Below, one piece after another: positions 43,216 through 52,674 of a stretch of DNA of 52,674 nucleotides (position 1 is its first letter; every line of letters starts with the position of its first letter). Origin of the DNA: Porphyra umbilicalis. Taxonomy: Eukaryota; Rhodophyta; Bangiophyceae; Bangiales; Bangiaceae. The stretch lies in assembly GCA_002049455.2 (NCBI GenBank), contig KV919188.1, forward strand, positions 1 to 52,674. The letters are read 5' to 3'. The position numbers were made by a program, and so were the translations under genes. The notes beneath the pieces are model-generated. The model was not told the origin of the DNA, did no database searches, and saw only the letters and a program-made list of their open reading frames with translations.

Positions 43216-44994
43216 CTACTCCTCTTCAGACTCACTGGACGAGCGCCCGCAGTTCCGGGCAAAAGACTCGATGAGATCACTGTCAAAGCCATCGAAGCCG
43301 CCGCCGTCGGAGACCGAGTCGTCAGAGCCAGACGCCGGCGGCGGCGCGCGACGCTTGCGGCGCACCGAGGGCGGCGCGCTCGGTGCGCTCCCTGGTGCGA
43401 CCACCACTGCCGCCTCAGCCGGCGCGGCCGCCGCCGGTGAAGATCGCGCTGCCGACGGCGCCGCCGGCGGGATCGTCAGGTCGACGGTCGTCTTCAGCGG
43501 CTCGTCCATGGCGGCGGCGGCCTGCTTGCGCTTGGTCGACTGCGCGCGGCGGCCGCGTTGCTTGTGCACGTCCTTGGCGGCCGCCCGCGCGGGCAGTACA
43601 TGCGCATCAGCGGCTGCCGCCACCGTCGCCGCTGCCGCCGCCGGAGGCGCCACACTCGATGCCGCTGTCGCAGGCGCAGAAGAAGCGGCGGCGGCCATCG
43701 ATGCGGTCAGCGTGGAGTCGGCCGCCGTGCCCTCGGCAGCCGACTCCGGCGGCGACCCCGGCGTCTGCTCCACGGGCGCTGGCGTCGCCGGTGGCGCCGG
43801 CGGTGGCGCCGGCGGTGGCGTCGGCGGCGGTGTCGTCGGCGGCGGTGGCGGCGGCGGCACCGACGACGTCGTGTCGCCGACGATAGTGACGTCGTCGTCT
43901 GCCGCGCCATTACCCGTCGCCGAAATGTCGTCATGAGCGGCCTTTTCAGGTGCGGGTACAGCGCCTGCAACCTTGTCCTTGTTCGCCGCCCCCACCCCGT
44001 CAGCGGCAGCCGACGCGTCCGCCGCCTGCCCGGATGACGGGACCTTAATGCCCTCGTGGGCAAGCATCTTCTTGGCTTGGTGCGCCCAAAACGCTGCACC
44101 CATAGGCGCTTCGCGCATGAAAGGAAGGCTGAAGGCCATCATGGGGGTCCGCTGCGTGGTTGCGTCGCCCAACTTCTCCACCGCGCTGGCAACGCGGCCC
44201 ATCGTACGGTCGTCGGCAATGCCCTCGGCGCGGGCGCGCTTGGCCGCCTTACAGCCCATGGGGCGACCCGCCCATGGCCCTTCCTCCTCGTCGTCGTTGC
44301 TCTCATCGGCATTGCTCGGCGCCTCTTGGCCACCAGCAGCGCCGGCGGCCGCCGCATTCGCGGCGGCCGCCGGCGCGGGATCCCCCCCAGCAGCCGCCTG
44401 CTCAGCACCGGCCCCGCCGCCGTCCGCTGCAGCGGCCGCCGCCGCCCTTGCCGCGGCACGCGCGTGCGCGGCGGCCGACCGCTTCTGCAGGGCGGCAAAT
44501 TCGGCGGCCGCCGACTTGAAGCGATCTTGGTCCTTGAGCACCTCCCAATACTGTGCCCATGGGCACGTGACCCGCTTGATGCGGCGCTTGGTCTTCTTTC
44601 CAGTGGCCACGTCATCGGCGTGGTCACCGCGGATGCGCCCGTACACGTTGGTGCCACAGTACAGGCCCTCCGCGCAATTGACGAGGTCCGCATGCGTCGT
44701 GATTCCCGTCGGCTTCGCCTTCCGCGCCTGCACAATGCAGCTCGAAAACTCCATGACGCCAGCCACCATCTTCGCCCACTGCTTGCGCAGCGCGTCGAAT
44801 CCACGCTGGACGCGCGCCGCCTTGACCGCCGCGTCCATCTCATTCCGCAGCAGGTGCTTCCACGACGTGAGCACCCGCCCCCAGAACTCCTTCCCCGACT
44901 GGTCCGTCCCCCGGATGGGGTTGTTGGCCTCAATTAGCCACGCCTTGATGAGCGCCATGTTCTCCGCCACGGCCCACGCCGGACCGCGCCCCAT
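43216..44994 (-). CDS. Myb/SANT-like Harbinger accessory protein (Pong ORF1-like)
   Basis: From the ATG at 44,994 a 592-residue protein starts MGRGPAWAVAENMALIKAWL. The N-terminal 90 residues form a Myb/SANT-like trihelix (WAVAENMALIKAWLIE, KEFWGRVLTSWKHLL, FDALRKQWAKMVAG). A conserved segment CPWAQYWEVLKDQDRFKSA follows at about 160-185, typical of the second ORF of Pong/PIF elements and NAM-associated plant proteins. The rest is Ala/Pro-rich with KR-rich patches, ending in an acidic tail (SSSESEEE). In Harbinger transposons the Myb-like protein binds subterminal DNA and helps the transposase enter the nucleus. The frame is open upstream to 45,459, but that extension overlaps another, more protein-like frame, so the 44,994 ATG is preferred. 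It is convergent with the transposase. No breaks are seen. Confidence 0.82.
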   Translation of the reverse strand: MGRGPAWAVAENMALIKAWLIEANNPIRGTDQSGKEFWGRVLTSWKHLLRNEMDAAVKAARVQRGFDALRKQWAKMVAGVMEFSSCIVQARKAKPTGITTHADLVNCAEGLYCGTNVYGRIRGDHADDVATGKKTKRRIKRVTCPWAQYWEVLKDQDRFKSAAAEFAALQKRSAAAHARAAARAAAAAAADGGGAGAEQAAAGGDPAPAAAANAAAAGAAGGQEAPSNADESNDDEEEGPWAGRPMGCKAAKRARAEGIADDRTMGRVASAVEKLGDATTQRTPMMAFSLPFMREAPMGAAFWAHQAKKMLAHEGIKVPSSGQAADASAAADGVGAANKDKVAGAVPAPEKAAHDDISATGNGAADDDVTIVGDTTSSVPPPPPPPTTPPPTPPPAPPPAPPATPAPVEQTPGSPPESAAEGTAADSTLTASMAAAASSAPATAASSVAPPAAAAATVAAAADAHVLPARAAAKDVHKQRGRRAQSTKRKQAAAAMDEPLKTTVDLTIPPAAPSAARSSPAAAAPAEAAVVVAPGSAPSAPPSVRRKRRAPPPASGSDDSVSDGGGFDGFDSDLIESFARNCGRSSSESEEE

Positions 44995-45031
44995 CGTGGT
45001 CGACGACCTCGCCGGCCGCAGTCTTGCAGAC

Positions 45032-48000
45032 CTACTCAGCGGATGGGCCACCACGGCGGCCCGACGCCGGATAAAGTGGCGGTCGGCCGCCGCTACAGCC
45101 CCGTCTGAGCCTCTTGAAGGGGGGCAGGTCACCGCCACCGGCAGCAGGGGCAACACCGGCGCCTGGCACCGCCGGCGGCAGCACGAAGCTCCCGGCAAAA
45201 TGGGACGCGGCCGCCGCCGCGGTGCGGGAAACTGCCGCCGCCCTTGCCGCGGTCCGCTGGGCACTCTTCGCTGTGCGCTTGGCTGCCGCGGTGATCGCGG
45301 CCGCCTCCCGGTACGAGACCTGGGCAGCCGCTGCCTCTGCTGAGGCAGTGGCGGCCGCCGCGGCCGCCTTGGTAGCGGCGGCAACCGCTGACTTAGCAGC
45401 CTCTGCGGCAGCCGCCCGACGCTCCGCCGCAAGACGCTCGGGGCTGCGAGGGCGCGCAAGCCTCCGCTTCCTCACAGCGAGCTGCGCCCACTGCTTGCGG
45501 GGTGGCCACACCTCGAACAACGAGAACGACGACGCGGGCGGGGACGACCCGTCCGCAGATCCCGCAGCCGCACCACCACCACCTAGAGCTCCGGCGGCGG
45601 GCTCGACGGTGGCGTGTCGGGCGGCGTGCCGCCGCTCAACCTCGGCGAGCTCGTCGGCCGGTTGGCGGGCGGCGCGCCGCCGCTCGACGTCGGCACGCTC
45701 GTCGGCGGGTTGGGGGGCGGCGCGCCGCCTCTCGCCGCCGGCGGGCTCGTCGGCCGGTTGGCGGGCGGCGCGCCGCCGCTCGACGTCGGCACGCTCGTCG
45801 ACAGGTTGGGGGGCGGCGCGCCGCCTCTCGCCGCCGGCGGGCTCGTCGGCCGGTTGGCGGGCGGCGCGCCGCCGCTCGACGTCGGCACGCTCGTCGGCGG
45901 GTTGGGGGGCGGCGCGCCGCCTCTCGCCGCCGGCGGGCTCGTCGGCCGGTTGGCGGGCGGCGCGCCGCCGCTCGACGTCGGCACGCTCGTCGGCGGGTTG
46001 GGGGGCGGCGCGCCGCCTCTCGCCGCCGGCGGGCTCGTCGGCCGGTTGGCGGGCGGCGCGCCGCCGCTCGACGTCGGCACGCTCGTCGGCGGGTTGGGGG
46101 GCGGCGCGCCGCCGCTCGACGTCGGCACGCTCGTCGGCGGGTTGGGGGGCGGCGCGCCGCCTCTCGCCGCCGGCGGGCTCGTCGGCAGGCTGGGTGGCGG
46201 CGCCTCGCCGCTGGACCTCGGCGGGCTGGTCGGCGGGTTGCGGGGCGGCGCGCCGCCGCTCGTCGTAGGCGGACTTGTCGGTGGGTTGGGGGGCGGCGCG
46301 CCGCCGCTCGACGTCGGCACGCTCGTCGGCGGGTTGGGGGGCGGCGCGCCGCCTCTCGCCGCCGGCGGGCTCGTCGGCCGGTTGGCGGGCGGCGCGCCGC
46401 CGCTCGACGTCGGCACGCTCGTCGGCGGGTTGGGGGGCGGCGCGCCGCCTCTCGCCGCCGGCGGGCTCGTCGGCCGGTTGGCGGGCGGCGCGCCGCCGCT
46501 CGACGTCGACGGGCTCGTCGGCGGGTTGGGGGGCGGCGCGCCGCCGCTCGACGTCGACGGGCTCGTCGGCGGGTTGGGGGGCGGCGCGCCGCCGCTCGAC
46601 GTCGGCGGGCTCGTCGGCGGGTTGGCGGGCGGCGCGCCGCCGCTCGTCGTCGGCGGGCTCGTCGGCAGGCTGGGTGGCGGCGCCTCGCCGCTGGACCTCG
46701 GCGGGCTGGTCGGCGGGTTGCGGGGCGGCGCGCCGCCGCTCGTCGTAGGCGGACTTGTCGGCGGGTTGGGGGGCGGCGCGCCGCCTCTCGCCGTCGGCAG
46801 GCTCGTCGGCAGGTTGGGGGGCGGCGCGCCGCCGCTCGTCGTCGGCAGGCTCCTCAGCGAGTTGGAGGGCGGCACGCCGCCGCTCGTCGTAGGCGGACTT
46901 GTCGGCGGGTTGGGGGGCGGCGCGCCGCCTCTCGCCGTCGGCAGGCTCGTCGGCAGGTTGGGGGGCGGTGCGCCGCCGCTCGTCGTCGGCAGGCTCCTCA
47001 GCGAGTTGGAGGGCGGCGCGCCGCCGCTGGACCTTGGCGGGCTCGTCGGCGAGTTTGGGGGCGGCGCGCCGCCGCTCGCCCACCGCGGGCTTGACGACTG
47101 ATCGCCGGTCGGCGCGCTGCCGCTCGACCTTGCCTGACTCGTCGGCGGGTTGGGGGGCGGCGCGCCGCCACTCGACGTTGGCGGGCTTGACGGCCTGTCG
47201 CCGGGCGGCGCGCCGCCGCTCGTCCTCTGCGGGCTTGAAGCTCGACAGTCTGGCGGACCGCCGCCGCTCGACCGCGGCGGGCACGAAGCCCAAGTATCGG
47301 GCGGAGCGCCGCCGTTTAACCTCGGAGGGCTCGTAGGCGGGTTGGGGGGCGGCGCGCCGCCGCTCGACCTCGGTGACCTTGTCGGCCGGTTGCCGGGCGG
47401 CGCGCCGCCGCTAGACCTCGGCCGGCTCGTCGGCGGGTTGGGGGGCGGCGCGCCGCCGCTCCACCTTGGCGGGCTCTGCCGTCGTCGCTTGGGGCGCGCA
47501 CCGCCGCTCCACCTCGGCGGGCTCGGCCGTCGCTGCTCGGGACGGCCGCCGCCCGACCTCGGCGGGCTTTGTGGTCGATGAATAGGCGGCGAACCGCCGC
47601 CCCACGTACGCGGACTGGACGGTCGTCGCTCTGGCGGCACACCGCCGCCCCACCTCTGCGGGCTAGGCTGCCGTTGGTCGAGCGGCGCGCCGCCGCCCCA
47701 CCTCGGCGAGCTAGACGGCCGTCGGTCTTGCGGCGCGCCGCCGGTCCACCGCGGCGGGCTGGACGGCCGTCGGTCCAGCGGCGCGCCGCCGCCCCACCTC
47801 GGCGGGCTCGGCTGCCGTCGGTAGTACGGAGAGCCGCCGCCCCACCTCGGCGGGCTCGGCTGCCGTCGGTCGAGCGGCGCGCCGCCGGTCCACCTCGGCG
47901 GGCTGGACGGCCGTCGTTCCAGCGGCGCGCCGCCGCCCCACCTCGGCGGGCTCGGCTGCCGTCGGTAGTGTGGAGAGCCGCCGCCCCACCGCGGCGGGCT

Positions 48001-48325
48001 CGGCTGCCGTCGGTCGAGCGGCGCGCCGCCGGTCCACCTCGGCGGGCTGGACGGCCGTTGTTCCAGCGGCGCGCCGCCGCCCCACCTCGGCGGGCTCGGC
48101 TGCCGTCGGTAGTGTGGAGAGCCGCCGCCCCACCGCGGCGGGCTCGGCTGCCGTCGGTCTTGCGGCGCGCCACCGGTCCACCGCGGCGGGCTGGACGGCC
48201 GTCGGTCCAGCGGCGCGCCGCCGCCCCACCTCGGCGGGCTCGGCTGCCGATGGTCGAGCGGCGCGCCGCCGCCCCACCTCGGCGGGCTCGGCGGCCGTCG
48301 GTCGAGCGGCGCGCCGCCGCCCCAC
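45032..48325 (-). pseudogene. Charged 16-residue-repeat protein with Ala-rich C-terminus; upstream part carries stops
   Basis: The uninterrupted part runs 47,293-45,032 (753 codons). It consists of 16-residue repeats such as ADERADVERRRAARQP and ADEPAGGERRRAAPQP, likely long charged helices. A non-repetitive end follows: FSLFEVWPPRKQWAQLAVRK, a long Ala-rich helix with AAAEAAKSAVAAATKAAAAA, and PPFKRLRRG near the terminus. The same frame continues upstream to about 48,325 with related repeats (RPTAAEPAEVGRRRAA) but contains TAG stops, for example at 47,411 and 47,711, each a likely single-base change within a CTCGAC-type repeat word. The C-terminus ends only 37 bp before the Myb-like ATG on the same strand. 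The two could be one transcript or, with a small intron, one protein. Function is unknown. A Pro/Thr/Ser-rich alternative frame (48,651-45,583) is also open but lacks a natural end. Confidence 0.45.
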
Positions 48326-48345
48326 CTCGGAGGGCTCGTTGGTCG
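45630..48345. repeat. 48-bp tandem repeat array, two sub-families
   Basis: Units of 48 bp centre on GGCGGCGCGCCGCC. From 45,630 to about 47,100 they alternate between two types, giving a 96-bp period. From about 47,330 to 48,345 a second sub-family with CGGCTGCCGTCGGT words is present. Because 48 is divisible by three, all frames remain open. Confidence 0.92.
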
Positions 48346-50517
48346 GGCCTCGGGCGGCAGCCGGCGTCTACCTTGCGATGGTCCCACCGGTCGTGGTGGA
48401 GGGGGCGGGCAGCAGCACTCGCAGCGGCAGTGGTCGAGGTGGGGGCCGACCGCCGCCACCCACTGCACCACGCGTCGGTGTTGACGGCTCCGCTGGTCTC
48501 TTCGCCTCTTGGTCTTGTCCTCGCGTGTCATGCGGGTCATGCCGGTCACAGAGGGCAGCGGCGGCCGCCCTTTTGTAGGGAATCGGCGTCCCCAGACGGC
48601 CGCCGGCAGTGCGAGCCGGCGGCGAGCACTGCCCGCAACGAGCGTCCACAAAGGTGGCGACCGCCCGCACAGGGCACCGAGGGAAAAAGCGCGGGCAATC
48701 GCCGCTCAAGGGCCACCCTGCAGCGGCTATCGGCTGGATGGCGCCCTCCAGAAACCTGGCGGCGGCCGCCGGCGGTGGTAGCCGGCGGCCAGCCCTGCCT
48801 GCAGCCACCGTCACACAGGGTACCGAGGGAGAAGGCGCCAGAACCCCAAGAGGACGAGACGAAAAGCGCGCGCACTGCCCAGAGCGCACGAGCACCACCC
48901 GCAGGAGGTTGCAGGGGGCACCTCGCCGGCAGCGGCCACTAACACCACCAGAACCGAATGGGGGCAGGAAAAAAGCGCGCGCAAGACGACGGGCCCAAAC
49001 GCCACGAGGGACGCGCAGGCGAGAGCGACGCCAGCAACGATCGGTGGTGGGCGGCAAGCAGGAGGGGGAACGGTTGCGAGTCCACGCACGAGCGCCCGTG
49101 GCGGAGGGCCCGGCGCGGGCAACCAGTCACCCCACGCGCACCACAGCAGCCCAAACCACAGCGCGTGCGGGTCCACAGGTAGGATGGGCGCTGTCCCCCG
49201 AAGCAGACAGCCCGACCGGGTGCGAGGCAAGACAAGGCAGGGCGATGATGCTCGGCACGGCGGACAAAGGCTCGCGGGGCCCGACAGCAGCCTGCGGCTC
49301 TCTAGCCAGCTGGCTCGTGCGGCCGACGCGAAGCGGCTGCGTGCGTCACGCCCCCCGCCGATCCTGCCGCGACAGCCACACGTCCGCCCAACGAAGTGCA
49401 TCTCAGCCGTGCCGTGGCTCAGTTCTACGGCTCAGTTTCGCAGCTGACACCAGCGAAAAGATGCCTGCCGCACCGCCTCACTCAGGAACTTTGCCGGGCC
49501 CGGCCAGCAAGGCCGGGCGAACGATACGTCGGGACAGAAAATGCACGGTCAGCAACTGGCCCGTATATCATTGGCGGACAGAACGAGCCGCCACAGGCCA
49601 CCATCGGCGTAGAAAGGTTGCCTCTGATGGCTGTTCCAACCATTTCATTGGCTGCTCCGCTCGCTATATTTGACGCGCTGTTAACTGACCTGCGCAGGCT
49701 CCTGCCCACCCTCTGTTCTGGTCACTGGTCAAATTTATCACGTCATCGGTGGCTCATTCCACATCGTTTGTTCGCGTTGTGCACCGCAAGATGACGTCCG
49801 ACCGCGCTTCGTCAAATTGTTCCTCCCAGTTCTGTTGCCTTCCAGGCCGGCGAGACTCGTCGAATGTCGGATCTCGAGTATCCTCGGCACCACTTCGACT
49901 CGAAAGCACCACTCAGTGGCCGCCATACCCCGCCGTGATGCTGCCTGCCGGAGAGCCCATGGCCACGCCGACACAGGGCCACACACGACAAGGGCCCGTG
50001 GCCTGGACACTAGTGCTCAGACCTCCTGACAACCTTTCTCGCAGGCGGCAGTCGCCACGCGTCGACGCCACAGAGGAGACGTAGCAGAGTACTGCGTGCT
50101 GCTGGCGTGTCATTCGGGCTCTCATGTCTGATTGGGTGAAGGGCCCTCACGAGGCTACTCGGTGGCAGCCTGCAGTACTGCCATGTGTCACATGATCGAC
50201 GTTTATCGAGACGATCGCCCATTTTGCGTCATATATCTGCTTCGTGTCTGCGTCGTGTCACACAATCGCCATTTTCAATCAGTCTGTGCGCCGCAATCTG
50301 TGGCGGATCACGGCGATCTTGCCTCACAGACTCCGTCGCACCTATACTCCATTGGAATGGGCCACCGGTCTCCCAACGGTAAACGGGACTATCGACGAGA
50401 TAGTAGCCTGCTGACAAATAACTCTATTGCACATATCATCCATTTCGGGCCCCCCCGTTAGGGGACCTCTGAGAGGGTGCCACGTCGCATGCCCAATTGA
50501 GATTTTAACAATATAGT
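48346..50517. other. Right interior arm of the Harbinger element
   Basis: 48,346-49,480 is GC-rich with only unassigned frames. From about 49,480 GC falls and no coding region is seen. The last 400 bp or so show diverged inverted similarity to the left arm. The arm may contain the promoter for the minus-strand genes. Confidence 0.45.
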
Positions 50518-50541
50518 CCGACATTGGTGGCTTTGCTCTCA
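50518..50541 (-). repeat. Right terminal inverted repeat and right TSD (TCA)
   Basis: 50,518-50,538 is the exact reverse complement of 36,120-36,140 and ends GGCTTTGCTC; TCA follows at 50,539-50,541, matching the left target duplication. Confidence 0.85.
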
Positions 50542-52325
50542 CTTCCTGGTTGGACGCTCGGCGCAGTGCACGCGCATACTCCGTGGCAAGCGACCTCTGC
50601 TTCATCGTCTGAGTTGCATGGGCACGAATGACGGCAGAGGCTCGGTCTGGCTTTCGATCTCGTGGCACGCGGCAGCTAGCAAGCCGACGACGACTTCGCC
50701 GTCCGCGTTGTTCGCTCAAGCCTAAACCGCACGACACGCAAGCCTCTCACGACCCTCCCCCACGCAGCTCACCCGTCTGGTGCCGACCCCGCTGTCCAAT
50801 CTATTGTTGTCGCCGTCACCGCAAAAGCGTGGTGCGTTGACCTGTGTCCTCAGCCCTCCGGCGGGCGCTGTCAAGAGCGCCGCGCGCCGCCGCCCACACG
50901 GCCGGGTGAGGCGGGGCGGCCGAGCCGGCAGTACCGTGACCCACGCGTGTGCCGAGCTTTTCATCTCCCATGGTGACTAGCGCGCCGACTTGCGGATTGG
51001 GAGGAAAGGGAGAGTTGTCGACAGCCTTGCCGACAGAGGTGGTGGTCCTGCAAAGGTGGAGCAGATGGCAAAGTGAGTGGAAGGAGTGTCGAGCGAGCTG
51101 CGCGTACAGAAGGCACCATGAGTCGTCTGAGCCAAAGGTGCAGCTCGCTTTGCCGCGTGCAAACAAGCAGCTCCACCATATCGGTGTTGTGCTTGCAGTT
51201 TTTACCTCCGTCGCGCCGCCGGGCGTGACCGACGGTCCCAATCGTGCCACGTCAACGGCGCCGGCTTGCGGACGGATGGCCGTATCGGCGGCGGCGGTGG
51301 CGGCGGCGGTGGCGGCGGTGGGCCTCTTCCGCACGTGGCTCAACGTCATCGAGGGCGCACGTGGCGCCGTCAGAGGTCACGACCTGGATGCTGCCGTCCC
51401 ACGGCGCGCGTCTGGTCGACGCATGGCTGCCGCGGCCGCCCGCCGGTGGGTCTGCCGCGTGGGCGCCCGCGTGGGCGCGCGCGTGAGCAGCGGTGGCGGC
51501 GGCGGCGCGAGAGCCCGCGCCCCGCCATCCCACCCGCACCCGCGGCCAGTCGGTCAACGGCCGCTGCCGGGTAGCACACGCCGCCATCTGCGGTGCGCTG
51601 CTCGAAGGCGAACCCACCGTGCCAAGAGCTCTCTGCCCCAGCGATGAAGGACCTCACAGTTCGTTCAGCAGGACAAAGCAGGGCAACGACGTTGTCTCTC
51701 TCGCCAGATGCAGAGTGCAAACTGGCTGCCACCTGCTTGTCGACCACACATGTTGAGCATGGTCCGGCGCCAACGCCGGGCGCGTTTCCAATGCCGGGTG
51801 CGTCTCCAACTCGGGGGACGTCAGCAGCGACTGCGTCGGCCTCCGCAGCGGCCCACCCCAGTCCCGACCATCAAATGTAAATGGGGGCAGACCACGCGCT
51901 CCCCCCCCCTCCAGTAACAAAGTCAAAGCAGAAAAAACGCGCTTGTAACGGTGTCTGACCACAAACAGAGCAGCCACACGCTCCATCCATACGGCCCCCT
52001 CCGTATGTCATCCCCGGCGCTCCCGACATGGCACTCGTGCCACGAATGCCGCACCCCAAACCGGCACGGCGTACGCCCTGTGCCACCGAGTGAGCGCGTC
52101 CCCGTCCAGGAGCGACCCAGCCCCAAACCCAGCCGCCGCGCGCGCCGCCCCACGCCACCGTCCTTCCCCAGCCCGCTGTCTAGCCCGCCCACCCAACCTC
52201 CGCTGTATCCTCCCGCCTCCCCTGCAAACGCACGTGGCCCCACGTAGGCCACCTTCTCTCCCACCCCCCTTGCTCCGCTACCGCACGTGCACACCTTCCT
52301 CCACCCCCGCCCTACGGGGCGAGCA
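50542..52325. other. Right flank of the transposon, no assignable gene
   Basis: A plus frame from the ATG at 51,277 begins MAVSAAAVAAAVAAVGLFRT followed by WLNVIEGARGA, signal-anchor-like but soon low-complexity. A minus frame of 177 codons (51,349-50,816) is also open, with a natural-looking centre but no known domain. 51,880-52,320 is C-rich with no clear gene and probably includes the 3' UTR of the minus-strand gene to the right. Confidence 0.35.
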
Positions 52326-52549
52326 CTAGGCCGGCCCGACGAGCCCGTCCGGCACAAACCCCCGTGCGAGCGTCGCCACCAGCCCGAGCGCCATAATGCC
52401 CATGATGAAGGCAAACACCAGCGCCCCAAACACCGTTTGCTTTTGAGGCTCCTTGGTCGCCGGCGCGTTGGCGGGCGTCGTCGCCCGCGCCTCCTCCACC
52501 GCCGCGGGGTGACGGGGACGGGGCCGTCTTCGCCCGACGGCTCGACCAT
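52326..52549 (-). CDS. Small single-pass membrane protein, frame-shifted near its start
   Basis: The C-terminal part is clear: QKQTVFGALVFAFIMGIMAL then GLVATLARGFVPDGLVGPA and a TAG at 52,326-52,328. It has one membrane-spanning helix of about 21 residues with a short polar tail. Upstream the same frame (AAVEEARATTPANAPATKEP) soon becomes Arg/Pro-rich and has no ATG. The adjacent frame begins at an ATG at 52,549 (MVEPSGEDGPVPVTP) and would join it if one base were missing from the C run at about 52,506. The coding region may extend further left of the membrane segment, beyond the window edge at 52,674. The family is unknown; a small organelle or ER membrane subunit is possible. Confidence 0.45.
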
Positions 52550-52674
52550 GACCACGGGGCGGGCGCGGCGGGCGGCGGCGGTGGCGCGGCGGCGGGAGGC
52601 CGGCGGCCACGGGGGAGTGGCACAGAGCGGCGCCGCGGAAGGGGACGGCCGAACGGCAAGGGGCGAAGCGGCGG

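Larger units (their letters stand above)
36120..50538 (+). mobile_element. Complete PIF/Harbinger DNA transposon, 14.4 kb
   Basis: Both ends are visible. The left end at 36,120-36,140 begins GAGCAAAGCCACC and the right end at 50,518-50,538 is its exact reverse complement over 21 bp; after one mismatch four more bases agree. Each end is bordered by TCA (36,117-36,119 and 50,539-50,541), a 3-bp TNA target duplication as expected for PIF/Harbinger. Subterminal DNA also shows diverged inverted similarity for some 160 bp or more, for example CGATAGTCCCG at 36,279-36,289 and, inverted, at 50,384-50,394. Inside are a DDE transposase (plus), a Myb/SANT-like protein (minus), a repeat-protein frame (minus) and large tandem arrays. 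An intact triad, perfect termini and an unmutated target duplication suggest a recent and perhaps still mobile insertion. The size is large for the superfamily, mostly because of arrays. Confidence 0.85.

Noticed and set aside
43216..45459. N-terminal extension of the Myb-like protein to 45,459
   Set aside because: The extra 155 codons are Arg/Pro-rich and overlap the better-supported C-terminus of the repeat protein; the ATG at 44,994 starts directly at the conserved domain.
45583..48651. 1022-codon Pro/Thr/Ser-rich minus-strand frame
   Set aside because: It is an alternative frame of the 48-bp array without a non-repetitive end; the charged-repeat frame has a more natural C-terminus.

Overview
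The window is nuclear DNA from a GC-rich eukaryote. The evidence is a spliceable intron with consensus GT..AG borders, a bZIP transcription factor, eukaryotic class II transposons and long low-complexity G+C arrays. Proteins rich in Ala/Gly/Arg/Pro, very GC-rich gene bodies, sparse introns and AT-richer spacers would fit a red seaweed (Bangiales, Porphyra/Pyropia type). No sequence here proves that, so it is an inference from composition and gene style only.

Layout. (1) 1-10.5 kb is moderate-GC transposon territory: a C48/Ulp1-like ORF with an in-frame stop, then a long frame made of 36-residue tandem repeats that ends in a JmjC dioxygenase domain. That frame is cut by one TAG exactly where JmjC proteins have the Trp before the iron-binding HxE. 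A large transposase-like gene (CMC/EnSpm style) converges on it. (2) 10.5-28 kb is a very GC-rich host-like block: a broken UFL1-like gene, an intact-looking bZIP factor, a short-chain dehydrogenase (SDR) and an Ala-rich unknown protein. The UFL1-like, SDR and unknown genes are each interrupted at long G/C homopolymers, so the breaks may be assembly errors. (3) 28.6-36.1 kb holds an 11-bp minisatellite, poorly interpretable sequence and a GATA-type zinc-finger gene whose finger is split by a 203-bp intron. (4) 36,120-50,538 is a complete 14.4-kb PIF/Harbinger transposon. It has a perfect 21-bp terminal inverted repeat and a TCA target duplication on both sides. It carries a transposase with an intact D-D-E triad and, convergently, a Myb/SANT-like second protein. 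Between and beside them lie a 308-bp higher-order satellite, a 283-bp tandem duplication and a 2.7-kb array of 48-bp units that encodes a charged repeat protein ending 37 bp upstream of the Myb-like ORF. (5) 50.5-52.7 kb is flank, with the 3' end of a small single-pass membrane protein gene.

How the parts relate: the two transposon regions supply most recognisable genes (transposases plus accessory JmjC, Myb and repeat proteins). The central block supplies ordinary cellular functions (UFMylation-like, transcription, redox). The strongest results are the delimited Harbinger element with embedded satellite DNA, and the JmjC-repeat frame next to a transposase.
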